DNA from: an uncultured Clostridia bacterium
GTDB taxonomy: Bacteria; Bacillota; Clostridia; Christensenellales; CAG-314
NCBI GenBank assembly: GCA_947625185.1
Contig: CANQNJ010000011.1
Location: 1 to 44,752 of the forward strand
Direction of reading: 5' to 3'
DNA length: 44,752 nt
Every line of letters begins with the position of its first letter. The first letter of the stretch is position 1. The notes below the pieces were generated by a model, which was not told where the DNA came from, did no database searches, and worked only from the letters and a program-made list of their open reading frames with translations. Made by a program: the position numbers and the translations under genes. Positions 15,209 through 24,452 of this stretch are shown in pieces.

Positions 15209-17628
15209 TACATTCTCCAAATCTTCGTCGCGTATTCCTTGACGGAGCGATCCGCCGCAAAGCGTCCGGACTCGGCGATATTTTTAAGAGACATTCTGTT
15301 CCAACGGTCGACGTCTTTGTACGCTTCGTCCATCTTCTCGTAGGCGTTCATATAATCGGCAAAGTCGGCAAAACACATATACGGATCCGCAATTGGATAG
15401 TTCCTGAGCAGGTAATTGCTTATGTCCTCGAATGTCTCGCCCGCAAAGCCGTTGTTGAGTTCCTCGATGATTACGCGCAGCTTGGGCTGCTTGAAGTAGT
15501 AAGACGTGCTGTTGTATCCCGTCGCCCACAGTTCGGCGACTTCCTTGGCGTTCATACCGAATATGAAGATATTGTCGTCGCCAACGCTGTCGTGTATCTC
15601 CACGTTGGCGCCGTCCATAGTGCCGAGAGTGATCGCGCCGTTTATCATAAACTTCATATTGCTCGTGCCGCTTGCCTCTTTGCCCGCGAGAGATATCTGC
15701 TCGGATATCTCGGCTGCGGGGATAAGCTCCTCCGCCATGGTAACGCAGTAGTTTTCCATAAATATCACGTTGAGCTTTTCGCGGATCTTCGGATGAGATT
15801 CGAGATCTTTCTGTATGCAGCAGATGAGTTTGATGACTTCCTTCGCCGCATAATAGCTGGGCGCGGCTTTCGCGCCGAAGATGTAGGTCTGCGGAGTGAC
15901 GTCGAGGTCGGGGTTCTCTTTCAGATCGTGATACAGAGATATGATTTTGAGTACGTTCATCAATTGACGTTTGTACTCGTGCAAACGCTTAACCTGCACG
16001 TCGAAACGCGTATTGGGGTCGATTTTTACGTCCAAACGCTGCAAAGCGCGCTGAGCGAAACGCTGTTTGTTGACGCACTTGATCTCCTCCATGCGCTTGT
16101 GTACGCTTACGTCGTCGAGGTAGGCGTTGAGCTTGGTGAGCTGACTTGCGTCGGATACGAACCCGTCTCCGATAAGATCCTTTATCAAACCGCTCAATCC
16201 TGGGTTGGCTTGACACAGCCATCTGCGATGAGCGATACCGTTGGTAACGTTGCAGAAGAGATTGGGTTCGAGTTCATAGAAATTGCGGAAAAGGTCCTTT
16301 TTGAGTATCTCGCTGTGCAGTTCGGACACGCCGTTGACGCTGTGCGATGTGATTATGGAAAGATTTGCCATACGCACCTGTCCGTATGCGATGATAGCGA
16401 GGTCGCTTACCTTCTTGAAATCCTGCGTTCTGTCGAAGAATTCCTTGCAGGCGCGTTCGTTGATCTCAACTATTATCTGATAAATGCGCGGCAGCAGACG
16501 TTGGAAAATATATTCCGGCCAACACTCCAACGCTTCCGCCATTACGGTGTGATTGGTGTAAGCGGTAACGGACTTTACCAAGCCCCAGGCTCTATCCCAA
16601 TCCATCTTGTATTCGTCGATGAATATGCGCATAAGTTCCGGTCCGCAAAGCGCAGGATGCGTATCGTTTATGTGTACCGCGACCAGATCGCTGAACTTGT
16701 CGAAATTGCCGTAACGTTTGTAGTGATCGGCGACGATATTCTGCATCGCGGCGGACACGAGGAAATATTCCTGTTTGAGGCGCAACGTTTTGCCCTCTTC
16801 GTGATCGTCGTTGGGGTACAGCACCTTGGTTATCATCTCCGCCTGAGACTGCTCTTCGAGAGCGCGGAGATATTCGCCCTGACCGAATGTGCGGAAGTCG
16901 AACGGTTTGTTGGGACGGGCAGCCCACAATCTCAACACGCCCACCGCCGTGGCGTCATATCCGTCCACCACCATATCGTACGGGAACGCCTTGACTTCCT
17001 GACAGTTGACTTGTTGATACACGGGCCCCTGATCCGTCCATATTTCTTTCACTTCGCCGCCGAAACGCACCACCTGCGTCTTATCGGCGCGTTCTTTAAG
17101 CCACACTTCGCCGCCCGGCAGCCAATTCTCCGGCAATTCCGTCTGCCAACCGTCGACGATCTTTTGCTGAAAGAACCCGTATTCGAAGCGAAGAGAGTGT
17201 CCCATAACGGGATAGTTCTCCTTGGCAAGGCAATCCAGATAGCAAGCGGCAAGTCTGCCCAAGCCTCCGTTGCCCAGACCTGCGTCCGGTTCGCATTCGT
17301 ACAGATCTTCGATATCCACATAGTAGTATTTTTTGAGCGTTTCGGCAAACAACCCCTCCATTTCCATATTGAACAGGTTGTTTTTGAGACTGCGCCCCAT
17401 AAGAAATTCCATCGACAGATAGTGAACTCTCTTTCTGTCGCGCGCTTTATGCTGACGGTTGAATAACGTACGCTTTTCCAAAAGCATATCTCTCACAACG
17501 CTTGCGACGCATTTGTATAGCTGATTGTTGCTAAGCTCGCTTGCGGATATTCCGTAAGCTTTATTGGAAGCGCTCTCTATCATATCCTTGATGCGCGCTT
17601 TGGTCAGTCCGTTGATAGATGTCGTCAT
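15208..17628 (-). CDS. glgP: Glycogen/maltodextrin phosphorylase
   Basis: It releases glucose-1-phosphate from non-reducing ends of alpha-1,4-glucans using pyridoxal phosphate. The 806 residues match the usual length, and the PLP-binding block EASGTSNMKF, with the cofactor lysine, lies in the C-terminal third. The dinucleotide-like C-terminal fold and the N-terminal GNGGLGRLAACYLD motif are also present. The ATG immediately follows the glgB stop, with GGAG 9 bases upstream, and its own stop shares a base with the GH13 start, so translation is coupled on both sides. It supplies glucose-1-phosphate for glycolysis. A maltodextrin rather than glycogen preference cannot be decided, but the neighbouring branching enzyme favours glycogen. 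Confidence 0.96.
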   Translation of the reverse strand: MTTSINGLTKARIKDMIESASNKAYGISASELSNNQLYKCVASVVRDMLLEKRTLFNRQHKARDRKRVHYLSMEFLMGRSLKNNLFNMEMEGLFAETLKKYYYVDIEDLYECEPDAGLGNGGLGRLAACYLDCLAKENYPVMGHSLRFEYGFFQQKIVDGWQTELPENWLPGGEVWLKERADKTQVVRFGGEVKEIWTDQGPVYQQVNCQEVKAFPYDMVVDGYDATAVGVLRLWAARPNKPFDFRTFGQGEYLRALEEQSQAEMITKVLYPNDDHEEGKTLRLKQEYFLVSAAMQNIVADHYKRYGNFDKFSDLVAVHINDTHPALCGPELMRIFIDEYKMDWDRAWGLVKSVTAYTNHTVMAEALECWPEYIFQRLLPRIYQIIVEINERACKEFFDRTQDFKKVSDLAIIAYGQVRMANLSIITSHSVNGVSELHSEILKKDLFRNFYELEPNLFCNVTNGIAHRRWLCQANPGLSGLIKDLIGDGFVSDASQLTKLNAYLDDVSVHKRMEEIKCVNKQRFAQRALQRLDVKIDPNTRFDVQVKRLHEYKRQLMNVLKIISLYHDLKENPDLDVTPQTYIFGAKAAPSYYAAKEVIKLICCIQKDLESHPKIREKLNVIFMENYCVTMAEELIPAAEISEQISLAGKEASGTSNMKFMINGAITLGTMDGANVEIHDSVGDDNIFIFGMNAKEVAELWATGYNSTSYYFKQPKLRVIIEELNNGFAGETFEDISNYLLRNYPIADPYMCFADFADYMNAYEKMDEAYKDVDRWNRMSLKNIAESGRFAADRSVKEYATKIWRM

Positions 17629-19488
17629 TTATTCCGTCTCCCTTGTTTTGTTTTTGGTTGAAGGCTTGTAATAATACATTACGCTGCTTGCCGGTATCGT
17701 AAACTCGGCATAGCCTTCTGCGTTGGTGTGTATATTCTCGACGACTTCCACTCCTCTGCCGCCGTACTTAAATTCGTCACTGTCCAGGATAAGCCGATAA
17801 TCTCCCGCGTCCATAAAGAAACCGTATTTTCGATAGTCGTAAACGCTGAAATTTATTATCGCCAACACTACGTCGCCTTTCTTGTCCACGCGTTCAAACG
17901 CCAGCACGGAGTTTGCGCTGTCATCCGCCAATCTCCATCTGAACCCCTCCCACGTCGAGTCGTTCTGATACAGCGGTTTGTATTTTTTGTAGATATTGTT
18001 GAGATCTTCCGTAAACTGCCTGTGGCTGTCGTGCTTGGGATAGGACAGCAGCATCCAATCCAACTCTTTGTCCTCGCTCCACTCGTTCCACTGCGCAAGT
18101 TCCACTCCCATAAAGTTGAGTTTTTTGCCGGGATGAGCGTATTGGAAGCCCAACAACGCCTTCAATTGGGCGAATTTGCCGTCGTAGTCGCCGAACATCT
18201 TGTTGATAAGACTGCCTTTGAGATGTACCACCTCGTCGTGCGACAGCGGCAAAATAAAGTTCTCGCTGTAAGCGTAGCACATACTGAACGTGAGTTGGTT
18301 GTGATGTTCCGCGCGCCACAGCGTATCCGTCTTCATATAACTGAGTACGTCGTTCATCCAACCCATATTCCACTTGTAATTGAAACCGAGACCGCCCACA
18401 TATGTGGGATGAGTCACTTTGGGAAACGCCGTGGATTCCTCGGCGACGAACAGCGCGTAAGGACAAGTTTCAAACACCCTGCAAGACAGCTTACGCAGGA
18501 AATCTATCGCTTCGAGGTTCTCCTTGCCGCCCCATTTGTTGGGACGCCATTCGCCGTCGCGACGGTCGTAATCGAGATAAAGCATACTCGCCACCGCGTC
18601 AACGCGCAGTCCGTCCATATGAAATTCTTTAAGCCAATACAGAGCGTTGGATACGAGGAAGCTCTGCACCTCGTAACGCGAATAGTCGAATATGCGCGTA
18701 CCCCAACTCTTGTGTTCCTTCTTGAATTCGTCGGCGCTTTCGTAACAGCACGTTCCGTCGAATTCGATCAGTCCGTGAGCGTCTTTGCAGAAGTGAGCGG
18801 GGACCCAATCCAGAATTACGCCTATGCCCGCCTTGTGGAACTTGTTTACGAGATATTTCAGGTCGTCGGGAGTGCCGTAACGGCTTGTGGGGGAATAAAA
18901 TCCCGTCACCTGATATCCCCAACTGCCGTCGTAAGGATGTTCCATAAGCGGCATAAACTCAACGTGCGTGTATCCCATCTTCTTGACGTAAGGGACAAGA
19001 TACTTGGCAAGATCTCTGTAACTGTACATTCTGCCGTCGTAGTGACGCCGCCAACTGCCCGCGTGTACCTCATAGATATTGACGGGGCTTTTGTATATGT
19101 CTTTCTTTTTCTGTTTATCTATCCAATCTTCGTCCGACCAGACGAAGGGTTCTTCGGGATCGTAAATAATGCTTGCCGTCTTTGGGCGCAGCTCGCTGTA
19201 ACGCGCGTACGGGTCCGCCTTGTAGAGAATGTTGCCGAATTGCGTCGTTATCGCGAACTTGTAGCAGTCGCCGGGACGAGCCTCTACCGTTATCTGCCAG
19301 ATTCCGTCCTCCAATTGCAGCTTGTCGTGAGCGAATAGCCAATTGTTGAAGTCGCCCACCACGCACACTTCCTTGGCATTGGGCGCCCATACGGCGAAAT
19401 GGTACAAACCGTCGCTCACCTTGTGACAGCCGAGCAGCTCGTATGCGTCGGTGCAATCTCCGTTGTAGAAACTTGTAAATCTATTCAT
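17629..19488 (-). CDS. glgB: 1,4-alpha-glucan branching enzyme
   Basis: It introduces alpha-1,6 branches into glycogen. The 619-residue protein has an N-terminal CBM48 domain (WAPNAKEVCVVGDFNNW, about 34-50), a central GH13 barrel and a C-terminal all-beta domain. Catalytic residues are visible as Asp in GLRVDAVASMLYLDY, Glu in FVAEESTAFP, and Asp in PLSHDEVVH. The ATG lies 3 bases past the malQ stop region, with GGAGG 9 bases upstream. The arrangement malQ-glgB-glgP joins branch formation with degradation in one transcript. Glycogen synthase and ADP-glucose pyrophosphorylase are not in this window. Confidence 0.96.
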   Translation of the reverse strand: MNRFTSFYNGDCTDAYELLGCHKVSDGLYHFAVWAPNAKEVCVVGDFNNWLFAHDKLQLEDGIWQITVEARPGDCYKFAITTQFGNILYKADPYARYSELRPKTASIIYDPEEPFVWSDEDWIDKQKKKDIYKSPVNIYEVHAGSWRRHYDGRMYSYRDLAKYLVPYVKKMGYTHVEFMPLMEHPYDGSWGYQVTGFYSPTSRYGTPDDLKYLVNKFHKAGIGVILDWVPAHFCKDAHGLIEFDGTCCYESADEFKKEHKSWGTRIFDYSRYEVQSFLVSNALYWLKEFHMDGLRVDAVASMLYLDYDRRDGEWRPNKWGGKENLEAIDFLRKLSCRVFETCPYALFVAEESTAFPKVTHPTYVGGLGFNYKWNMGWMNDVLSYMKTDTLWRAEHHNQLTFSMCYAYSENFILPLSHDEVVHLKGSLINKMFGDYDGKFAQLKALLGFQYAHPGKKLNFMGVELAQWNEWSEDKELDWMLLSYPKHDSHRQFTEDLNNIYKKYKPLYQNDSTWEGFRWRLADDSANSVLAFERVDKKGDVVLAIINFSVYDYRKYGFFMDAGDYRLILDSDEFKYGGRGVEVVENIHTNAEGYAEFTIPASSVMYYYKPSTKNKTRETE

Positions 19489-19491
19489 TCG

Positions 19492-20967
19492 TCAGTCCTC
19501 CGTTCTGTGCGTATTGACTGTCAGAGACGCCAGCCATCGAGCGTTTGCACGGGAGAAATCTCCGCGCTTTGCCATATATTTCCAACAGCCGAGCGTGCCG
19601 GGCGTATTCATCCGCGACGAAGCGTCGTCTTCCGCTATATCCTGCATACTGTACACCGCCAATTCCGCCTTGCTCTCCGCAAGTATACGGATAAGTTTGC
19701 GCGCGATGTGTTCGCCGTCCTTCAATCCCGTCATATTGAGTACTATGTCCTGTTGCCAAGCTTCGAGACTCTGCCACCAACCGACGGTCGTGTCGTTGTC
19801 GTGTGTTCCGAGATAGGCAACGCAATGCTCTTCAAAGTTCTGCGGAAGGAACGGATTGGACCAATTGCCGTCGTAGGCGAATTGAACTATCTTCATACCC
19901 GCAAGTCCGCATTTGTCTCTCAATTCCAGAACGCTCTTGGGGATATCGCCGAGATCTTCCGCGATTATCGACAGATTCGGAAAGCTGTCCTGAATGTGTT
20001 TGAGGAAATCGTAGCCGATACCCTTTCTCCAATGTCCCTTACGCGCGGTTTTTTCGCCGTATTTGATAGCGTAATAACTGTCGAAAGCCCTGAAATGGTC
20101 TATGCGCAGCACGTCCATCAGTTCGCCGCATTTGCCTACGCGACGCGTCCACCAATCGAATCCGTCCTTCTTCATCGCGTCCCAATCGTACAGCGGATTG
20201 CCCCACAGCTGTCCGTCCTCGCTGAAATAATCGGGCGGAACGCCTGCAACCCAAGAGGGGCGGCGATCCTTGGTCAAATCGAACAGTTCGCTGTGCGCCC
20301 ACACGTCGGAGGAGTCGTACGCCACATATATTGGAATGTCGCCTATCAACTTTATGCCGGCTTTTCTGAGCTTGGCGCGGAATTTCTTCCACTGTTTGTC
20401 GAATATGTATTGACAAAAGACGACGTAATCCACTTCGTCGGAAAGCATTTGCGAATACTTTGCCATTGCCTCCGCCTTGCGCATGCGAATATCTTCATCG
20501 TCCCACTCCAACCAGGATTTGCCGTCAAAATGTTTCTTGACGGCGCAGAACAACGCGTAGTCGTTGAGCCAATATTCGTTCCTCTCGCAGAACAAAGCGT
20601 AATCTGACGGCGGATTGTCCTTGACGAAGTTGTCATAAGCCGCCCTCAACAGCCGTTCCTTCTGAGCGATCGCATATCCGTAATCGTTGCCACGCGCGTG
20701 TCCCGTACATTCCGACAACACCTCTTCGTCTATCAACCCCTCGCGGCAAAGTTCCTCGGCGTCTATCACGAGCGTATTGCCCGCAAAAGCCGACGGAGAC
20801 GCATAGGGAGAATTGACGAAATCGGTGGGAGTAATGGGAAGTATCTGCCAATAACGCTGCTTGGATTCGCGTAAAAATTCGATAAATCTGTCCGCTTCCG
20901 CAAGCGTGCCGACGCCGCTTGTACTCGGGAGAGACGTAATGTGTAATAAAATTCCGCTTGCTCTCAT
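19492..20967 (-). CDS. malQ: 4-alpha-glucanotransferase (amylomaltase)
   Basis: A GH77 enzyme that transfers alpha-1,4-glucan segments between dextrins. The 491 residues match the bacterial family. Visible are RASGILLHITSLPS at the N-terminus, GDIPIYVAYDSSDVW, the nucleophile region VLRIDHFRAF, acid/base Glu in IAEDLG and LGTHDNDTTVGWW. The start is ATG at 20967, with GAGG 6 bases upstream; an in-frame TTG at 20985 has no such site and overlaps it. It is the first gene of the glycogen operon, preceded by an extended -10 promoter. It would lengthen or shorten maltodextrins for phosphorylase. Confidence 0.96.
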   Translation of the reverse strand: MRASGILLHITSLPSTSGVGTLAEADRFIEFLRESKQRYWQILPITPTDFVNSPYASPSAFAGNTLVIDAEELCREGLIDEEVLSECTGHARGNDYGYAIAQKERLLRAAYDNFVKDNPPSDYALFCERNEYWLNDYALFCAVKKHFDGKSWLEWDDEDIRMRKAEAMAKYSQMLSDEVDYVVFCQYIFDKQWKKFRAKLRKAGIKLIGDIPIYVAYDSSDVWAHSELFDLTKDRRPSWVAGVPPDYFSEDGQLWGNPLYDWDAMKKDGFDWWTRRVGKCGELMDVLRIDHFRAFDSYYAIKYGEKTARKGHWRKGIGYDFLKHIQDSFPNLSIIAEDLGDIPKSVLELRDKCGLAGMKIVQFAYDGNWSNPFLPQNFEEHCVAYLGTHDNDTTVGWWQSLEAWQQDIVLNMTGLKDGEHIARKLIRILAESKAELAVYSMQDIAEDDASSRMNTPGTLGCWKYMAKRGDFSRANARWLASLTVNTHRTED

Positions 20968-20996
20968 AAAATTCCTCATATACAAAATATATGTGC

Positions 20997-21005
20997 ATTA
21001 TAGCA
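20997..21005 (-). promoter_or_regulatory. Extended -10 promoter of the malQ-glgB-glgP-GH13 operon
   Basis: On the minus strand TGC then TATAAT (20997-21002). The -35 region is poor, so this relies on the extended -10. The leader is short, about 25 bases. Confidence 0.55.
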
Positions 21006-21115
21006 CAGTATATATTCTATCATTACCTACGATTATTTGCAATTATTTAATAACAAATTAATGGATTTAAGTTGAAAAGCGCCCGGTCAAATTGCATTAA
21101 AAAATCGACTTTCCG

Positions 21116-21144
21116 TTGACAAATGCGACAAAAGCGCATATAAT
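21116..21144 (+). promoter_or_regulatory. Consensus promoter of the DMT transporter
   Basis: TTGACA (21116-21121), exactly 17 bases, TATAAT (21139-21144): a perfect sigma-A promoter. Transcription would begin near 21151, leaving a leader of about 105 bases. Confidence 0.8.
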
Positions 21145-21150
21145 AACACA

Positions 21151-21250
21151 TACGGAACAACAAAATATCCGACGGAAATGTGGGAGAAATCCCGTGTCCA
21201 TTCGCCTCGGCAACGCAACGACAGACTAATATTTTAGTTTGTCGTTTTGA
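21151..21250 (+). promoter_or_regulatory. Structured leader with terminator-like hairpin, unassigned
   Basis: The leader folds into two parts. The first is an imperfect stack: CCGA (21169-21172) with TCGG (21207-21210), AATG with CATT, and a GGGA/TCCC hairpin (21182-21193). The second is an 11-bp hairpin, AACGACAGACT (21218-21228) with AGTTTGTCGTT (21236-21246, one wobble), followed by TTGATTTG and the ATG 10 bases later. This is the layout of a riboswitch with an expression platform, but it matches no class I could recall. A regulated terminator or ribosome-site occluder is inference. Confidence 0.45.
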
Positions 21251-21256
21251 TTTGAA

Positions 21257-22222
21257 ATGAAAGAAAACGGTAAAAAACAACACCTGATAGGGCTTATAAT
21301 GTTGAGTACGGTCGCGATCTTCTGGGGAGCGGGCTTCGTACTCAACGCACAACTGCTCGACAAGACGTTTTACGATACGCCTTCGCTGCTTAATGCGCTG
21401 AGATTCGCCATAGCGACGGCGTGTCTTGCCGCCGTTTTCAACAAAAAGCTGCGCTTCAATAAGCATATCCTGTTGTACGGATCGGTAGGCGGCGCGTTGC
21501 TCTTTGTCGGATTTATGTTGCAGCTTGTCGGTATGAAATACACCTCTCCCTCGCACAGCGGCTTTTTCACGGCATTTTACGTCGTTCTGACGCCGTTTAT
21601 TGCGTGGATGGTTTACCGCAGACATCCTCATTGGAGCGTATTCGTCGGAGCGGCATTGGCGATAAGCGGTCTGTTGATACTCAACATCTCCGGCGACGGC
21701 GGCGCGTCCTGGAAGGGTGACGTCATCATTCTCGTAAGCGCGGCGGCATTTGCCGCTCAGATAGTCTGGACGGATTACCTGCTCAAAAAGGGCAAAACCG
21801 ATTACGTTCAGCTCACCTTCTGGCAGATAGCCTTCGCCGCGGCGTTATTTGTGCTGTATACGCTGATATTCGAAAGCAAACATTACTCTTCGATGCACTT
21901 CGACGCGGGTTACGATATATGGCGCTTGGCGATCGTCGTATTGGGCGGAACGGCGTTCGCATACTATGCTCAGACATACGCGCAAATACATCTTACTCCG
22001 TCGGAAACGTCGCTTATTATGGCGTGCGAGTCCCCCATAGGCGCGTTTATCTCCATGACGATAGGTTTGGAGCCGTTCCTGTGGCAGACGATCGCGGGGG
22101 GATGTATGGTCATCGCCGCCGTCATACTCGTGGAACTCGTTCCCAACCTGCGACGCAAACGCACCGCGCAAACCGCCGTCCAACCGCCGCCCGACGACGA
22201 AACTACCGATGATAACGGATAA
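21257..22222 (+). CDS. EamA/DMT family transporter
   Basis: This 321-residue protein has ten hydrophobic segments in two EamA repeats and a hydrophilic, acidic C-terminal tail. The second repeat ends in the typical PSETSLIMACESPIGAFIS signature. Members move amino acids, nucleotides or other small metabolites across the cytoplasmic membrane. The substrate cannot be read here. The ATG at 21257 has no clear Shine-Dalgarno sequence; a downstream ATG at 21299 is possible. A consensus promoter and a structured leader lie upstream, implying regulation by a metabolite or factor. It is transcribed away from the glycogen operon and stops at a bidirectional terminator shared with the GH31 gene. Confidence 0.9.
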   Translation: MKENGKKQHLIGLIMLSTVAIFWGAGFVLNAQLLDKTFYDTPSLLNALRFAIATACLAAVFNKKLRFNKHILLYGSVGGALLFVGFMLQLVGMKYTSPSHSGFFTAFYVVLTPFIAWMVYRRHPHWSVFVGAALAISGLLILNISGDGGASWKGDVIILVSAAAFAAQIVWTDYLLKKGKTDYVQLTFWQIAFAAALFVLYTLIFESKHYSSMHFDAGYDIWRLAIVVLGGTAFAYYAQTYAQIHLTPSETSLIMACESPIGAFISMTIGLEPFLWQTIAGGCMVIAAVILVELVPNLRRKRTAQTAVQPPPDDETTDDNG

Positions 22223-22363
22223 CGCCCGCCCGCAAAGAGAAATTCTCAATCCGAACGGAATAATGCGAACACATACGTCGCAACGAAATATTAATATATA
22301 GAAAACAACGGCGTTTTATTGCGGGCAATATGCCCGATTGTCGCTATAAGTCATAAAAAATCA

Positions 22364-22399
22364 GGCTACCGCAAGAGGTTTTTTCCGCTTGCGACAGCC
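22364..22399. terminator. Bidirectional intrinsic terminator
   Basis: GGCTACCGCAAG (22364-22375) pairs with CTTGCGACAGCC (22388-22399) through 12 positions including two wobble pairs, with T-runs on both strands. It closes the DMT gene (plus) and the GH31 gene (minus). Confidence 0.8.
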
Positions 22400-22409
22400 C
22401 GTTTTGTTT

Positions 22410-24344
22410 TTATTGTTTGAATATCACTCGGATATTGTCCTCGGACACGTCTTTTGTCGAGCCATCGTCTATGTATTGTCGGTATTCGCTGCCCGCTCCG
22501 AGCAGAACGACGTCACGCATATCCAATTCGTCGGTACACTGCGCGCCTTTGCAAACGGGTACGCACTTGCCCTTGCGAACATAAAACACCGCTTCGTTCA
22601 ACTTGACGTCGATGTGCCTCAATCCCTTGGGGATTTGCTCGCAATGGAAGTTTTCGCCGTCATAGCGCACTTCCGTCATCTCTTCTGGAAGCCACACTTC
22701 TCTGCCCTTTGCGCCCTTCTCGATGACGGGGGCGATCATCATACACTCTCCCACCAGCAATTGGTCCTCGATATTTCGCGAACGTTCGTCCGAAAACTCG
22801 AAACCGAGCGGTTTCATATACATATCCCCGTAGAGGGCTGCCTTGACGAACTCCGAATATATGTACGGCAACAACTTGTATCGGAGAGAAACAACGCTCC
22901 GAAAGTCCTCCGTATCGCCGTAACGGTAACACTCCTGCCGTCTGGTGAGTATAGCCGTATGGTTGCGCATAAGTGGAGTAAACGCAGAGAACGCCAACCA
23001 CCTGAGCAGAAGCTCTCTGCCGCAATTGCCGCCAAAGCCGCCCGTATCGGCGCCGCTGTACAAAAATCCGACCATATTGAGCGACGGCATCATCCTGACG
23101 TTGCGCGCCAGATGATCCCACGCCGAGCCGTTGTCGCCCGTCCATATCCCGCCGTAACGGTGCGCGCCCACATACGACGACCGCGAGAACAGCAGAAAGC
23201 GTCGAGGGATAAGCTTATCCAACTGTTCGCTTGCCGCTCTCGTCATCAACGCGCCGTAAAGGTTGTGTACTTTGTCGTGAAGGACTCTCTTGCCGTTTAT
23301 GCTGTGATAGAAATTGCGGTAATCCTTGTAAGCGTTGTTTTCCGCCTCCGTTTCCGTCGAAGGCGGGGGCGTAAGCGAATTAAGCGCGCCCGTATACTCG
23401 CTGTAAAATATGGCGGGTTCATTCATATCGTTCCAGAATCCCTCGATGCCGAGTTCGGTCAGCTTGCGATATTCATTGCCGAACCACTCCCGACAAGCGG
23501 GCTGAAAGAAATCCGGAAAGTGCGTCATTCCGGGCCATACCGCCGCCTTGAACGGCTTGCCCTCGTGATTGGTACAGAAGTAACCGTTGCGTATACCTTC
23601 GTCGTATGTGGCGTTGCCCGGTTCGATCTTTACGCCCGCGTCGATAATGGGCACAAGCCTGATGCCCTTGCTTTTGAGAGACGCCGCATATCCTTTGAGA
23701 TCGGGAAAACGTTTTTCGTTGACGGTGAAGTCGATATATCTGTCCATATAATCTATGTCCATACATATCCAATCCAATGGGATATTGTTGTTGCGGTAAC
23801 CTTCCGTCACGCCGTCGATATCTCTCTTGCGTTTGTATCCCCACCGACTCTGACCGAAACCGAACGCCCACAGCGGCGGTATGAAACTTCTGCCGATTAC
23901 GGACAAAAACTCGCGGGCGATGAGATAAGCGCTGTCTCCCGTCAACTCCGCAACTCTGACGTCTTTTGGACAGGTGACGACTATTTCGCCGCTATTGTTG
24001 CAGTCGATATCGAATACTACTTTTCCCGGCGTATCGAAGAATGCTCCGAAATGTCTGTAACCGTCCACTATCAACAGATTATGCGCACCGTACAGCGACG
24101 GAGAATCGTCGTTGTGATGGGGGTTGTCGGTATTGTAGCTTATGTACCTGCCTCCGCGCTTGTTGATCCCCCGGACCTGTTCGCCCAGACCGTACACTAT
24201 GTCTTTTTGTTCCAACGCGCAGCGGAAAACGATACTATCGCCTAATTGTTCCGTCTGCCATTCGGACAGGCGCTCTTCCCGTTCTATATCCTTTACGATT
24301 GCTCCCGTATCGATGGGATCGCCGAATATTACCTGCTTGATCAT
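22410..24344 (-). CDS. GH31 alpha-glucosidase
   Basis: It hydrolyses terminal alpha-glucosidic bonds of malto- or isomalto-oligosaccharides. The 644 residues span the GH31 N-terminal beta-sandwich, (beta/alpha)8 barrel and proximal C-terminal domain; the distal domain seen in longer members is short or absent. The nucleophile Asp lies in GFWNDMNEP, and the acid/base Asp in WTGDNGSAWDHL. LYSGADTGGFGG is also a family signature. There is no signal peptide, so it is cytosolic. The ATG follows AAGGAG by 5 bases. It stands alone between two terminators, opposite the DMT transporter. Together with the nearby glycogen operon it suggests degradation of intracellular or imported glucans. Alpha-xylosidase is possible but less likely. 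Confidence 0.93.
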   Translation of the reverse strand: MIKQVIFGDPIDTGAIVKDIEREERLSEWQTEQLGDSIVFRCALEQKDIVYGLGEQVRGINKRGGRYISYNTDNPHHNDDSPSLYGAHNLLIVDGYRHFGAFFDTPGKVVFDIDCNNSGEIVVTCPKDVRVAELTGDSAYLIAREFLSVIGRSFIPPLWAFGFGQSRWGYKRKRDIDGVTEGYRNNNIPLDWICMDIDYMDRYIDFTVNEKRFPDLKGYAASLKSKGIRLVPIIDAGVKIEPGNATYDEGIRNGYFCTNHEGKPFKAAVWPGMTHFPDFFQPACREWFGNEYRKLTELGIEGFWNDMNEPAIFYSEYTGALNSLTPPPSTETEAENNAYKDYRNFYHSINGKRVLHDKVHNLYGALMTRAASEQLDKLIPRRFLLFSRSSYVGAHRYGGIWTGDNGSAWDHLARNVRMMPSLNMVGFLYSGADTGGFGGNCGRELLLRWLAFSAFTPLMRNHTAILTRRQECYRYGDTEDFRSVVSLRYKLLPYIYSEFVKAALYGDMYMKPLGFEFSDERSRNIEDQLLVGECMMIAPVIEKGAKGREVWLPEEMTEVRYDGENFHCEQIPKGLRHIDVKLNEAVFYVRKGKCVPVCKGAQCTDELDMRDVVLLGAGSEYRQYIDDGSTKDVSEDNIRVIFKQ

Positions 24345-24452
24345 AAATTCTCCTTCGGTACCCTACGACAAATTATCCGACAGCCAATATAATAAATTGC
24401 CGCCGACAATATGCCCGTAAGATCTCATTACAATAAACGATTATACACCATA

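Noticed and set aside
13355..19338. Very long plus-strand frames opposite GH13, glgP and glgB (up to 662 codons)
   Set aside because: They are mirror frames of genes with clear catalytic motifs; their translations resemble no family and lack ribosome binding sites.
21160..21250. Named riboswitch (SAM-I, TPP, cobalamin, glycine, guanidine) upstream of the DMT gene
   Set aside because: Short resemblances such as CGGCAAC occur, but none of the conserved cores is complete, so the element is left unassigned.
22389..24245. 618-codon plus-strand frame opposite the GH31 gene
   Set aside because: Shadow frame of a gene with all GH31 motifs.
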